A stretch of DNA of 22,910 nucleotides from CAYMUB01 sp964393545. Lineage in GTDB: Bacteria; Patescibacteriota; Microgenomatia; Daviesbacterales; UBA10151. The DNA is taken from contig CAYMUB010000050.1 of assembly GCA_964393545.1 (NCBI GenBank), positions 1 to 22,910 on the forward strand, in the 5' to 3' direction. A program made the translations under genes and the position numbers. Below, piece after piece: positions 22,309-22,910 of this stretch. Under the pieces are notes generated by a model that saw only the letters and a program-made list of their open reading frames with translations, did no database searches and was not told where the DNA came from. Within the stretch, counting starts at the first letter, position 1. Every line of letters begins with the position of its first letter.

Positions 22309-22602
22309 ATGTTTATGCATACATCTTTTGAATGGAATCAAAATAAAAATGCTGAAAATTTACAAAAGCATGGAGTTAATTTTGAAACTGCTCAGTATGC
22401 ATTTATTGATCCGAAGCGTGTGATTGCATTAGATTTGAGTCACAGCAAAATAGAAAAACGTTATTATTGCTTCGGAAAAGTGAAAGGAGATGTTTTAACT
22501 GTCCGGTTTACTTATCAAAGTAACAATGTCAGAATAATTGGTGCAGGTTATTGGAGAAAGGGTAAAAATATATATGAAAAACAAAATAAAATACAAAAAT
22601 GA
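22309..22602 (+). CDS. brnT: BrnT-family toxin (type II toxin-antitoxin)
   Basis: This 97-residue protein has the BrnT signature: FEWNQNKNAENLQKHGVNFE (residues 7-26), AFIDPKRVIALD, then a beta core LTVRFTYQSNNVRIIGAGYW. The family is RelE-fold RNases that block translation; family members normally end with an 'RIISAR..t..E...Y' strand, which here reads RIIGAGYWRKGKNIY, a partial match. The start may be ATG 22309 or ATG 22315 (two residues shorter). The 3' end overlaps the antitoxin gene by 29 bases, typical of this pair. Confidence 0.85.
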   Translation: MFMHTSFEWNQNKNAENLQKHGVNFETAQYAFIDPKRVIALDLSHSKIEKRYYCFGKVKGDVLTVRFTYQSNNVRIIGAGYWRKGKNIYEKQNKIQK

Positions 22603-22804
22603 GCCAATAGAAGCTCGGGTAATAAGTGATTTTTTACCGAAACCTGAAAATTTAATTTTAAATGAGAAAAAGACTAGAGTAACGTTGACGCTTACAGAGA
22701 AAAGTCTTAACTTTTTTAAAGGTGCCGCTAAAAAACATAAAGCTTCATATCAAGGAATGATTAGAAGGTTCGTACATTCTAGGTGGAAGTGCACCACTAA
22801 TTAG
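22574..22804 (+). CDS. brnA: BrnA/CopG-type antitoxin with IS-disrupted C-terminus
   Basis: The protein is 76 residues from ATG 22574; an in-frame ATG at 22538 lies deep inside the toxin gene and is less likely. The body reads NEPIEARVISDFLPKPENLI and RVTLTLTEKSLNFFKGAAKK, a ribbon-helix-helix-like antitoxin, then ASYQGMIRRFVHS. The final residues RWKCTTN are encoded by the end of the neighbouring IS30-family element (GGTGGAAGTGCACCAC from 22782), so the native C-terminus is replaced. The N-terminal toxin-binding and the DNA-binding parts look intact, so function might survive, but dimer stability is uncertain. Confidence 0.7.
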   Translation: MKNKIKYKNEPIEARVISDFLPKPENLILNEKKTRVTLTLTEKSLNFFKGAAKKHKASYQGMIRRFVHSRWKCTTN

Positions 22805-22910
22805 TTAGGTAATACCATTTTGTAACTGTTCCATTCTCTCATATGGTGTCAAGTATCCTAAACATTTCCTGGGAGTTGAGTTCATGATTTTCTCTATTTG
22901 TTTTATCTTC
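22782..22910 (-). mobile_element. End of an IS30-family insertion sequence
   Basis: The segment holds the 3' end of an IS30-type transposase on the minus strand and, outside it, a short terminal sequence with GTGGTGCACTTCCACC (minus strand, 22797-22782) consistent with an IS terminal repeat. The exact outer boundary is uncertain by several bases because the other end lies beyond the window. Confidence 0.65.
22805..22909 (-). CDS. IS30-family transposase, C-terminal end (partial)
   Basis: The minus strand from 22909 reads KIKQIEKIMNSTPRKCLGYL, then TPYERMEQLQNGIT and TAA (22807-22805). The 'lNsrPRKcLGykTPyE' motif is the hallmark C-terminus of IS30-type DDE transposases. The catalytic core is outside the window, so integrity cannot be judged. 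Confidence 0.8.
   Translation of the reverse strand, partial: KIKQIEKIMNSTPRKCLGYLTPYERMEQLQNGIT

Noticed and set aside
22538..22573. Upstream in-frame ATG adding 12 residues to the antitoxin
   Set aside because: It would overlap the toxin gene by 65 bases; the ATG at 22574 gives the usual short overlap and the usual antitoxin N-terminus.

Overview
The window looks like a chromosomal segment of a Patescibacteria/CPR bacterium, most likely of the Microgenomates group. This rests on AT-rich DNA, the standard code (TAA, TAG and TGA all used as stops), a very short IF-2, many small membrane and TPR proteins typical of CPR genomes, almost no Shine-Dalgarno sequences, and promoter -10 boxes lying only a few bases before start codons. 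The lineage is inferred from gene style; no 16S rRNA or marker tree is available here.

Layout. Positions 1-3866 hold envelope-type genes: the end of a TPR/membrane protein, a small membrane protein, a 773-residue membrane-anchored TPR protein and a DUF1189-like membrane protein. Positions 3892-9459 carry a reduced form of the widespread nusA-infB-(rbfA-nrnA-truB-ribF)-rpsO-pnp translation/transcription cluster: nusA, infB and a degenerate DHH-family protein in the nrnA position, then a secreted Pro/Lys-repeat protein and a FemAB transferase where truB/ribF often sit, then rpsO. Positions 9448-14669 form an RNA-turnover block: pnp with a Gly/Arg-rich tail, a protease-less Lon-type ATPase, and RNase J. 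Positions 14705-19341 hold ftsK, a YdjM-like membrane protein, tsaC, a conserved hypothetical, a RodZ-like HTH membrane protein and a small membrane/coiled-coil protein.

At 19342 the character changes. A DHA2-type MFS transporter lacking its N-terminus begins directly behind a stop codon, with visibly higher G+C. It is followed by an orphan FtsH-type (M41) protease-like protein, a cyclase-family hydrolase, a small secreted/anchored protein, and a BrnT/BrnA-type toxin-antitoxin pair whose antitoxin end is disrupted by an IS30-family element running off the window. This segment reads as an accessory region, or possibly an assembly join.

Regulatory sequence is the richest part of the window. 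There is an intrinsic-terminator hairpin between the nusA promoter and the nusA start (candidate autoregulatory attenuator). A structured leader lies before rpsO. A ~27-bp imperfect hairpin begins a few bases after the predicted pnp transcription start, resembling in principle the RNase III/PNPase control hairpin of other bacteria. Several promoters imply leaderless or nearly leaderless mRNAs (TPR gene, Pro/Lys gene, ftsK, the divergent pair at 18.4 kb, cyclase). No tRNA, rRNA or CRISPR array was seen, and no stretch over 300 bases lacks a gene.
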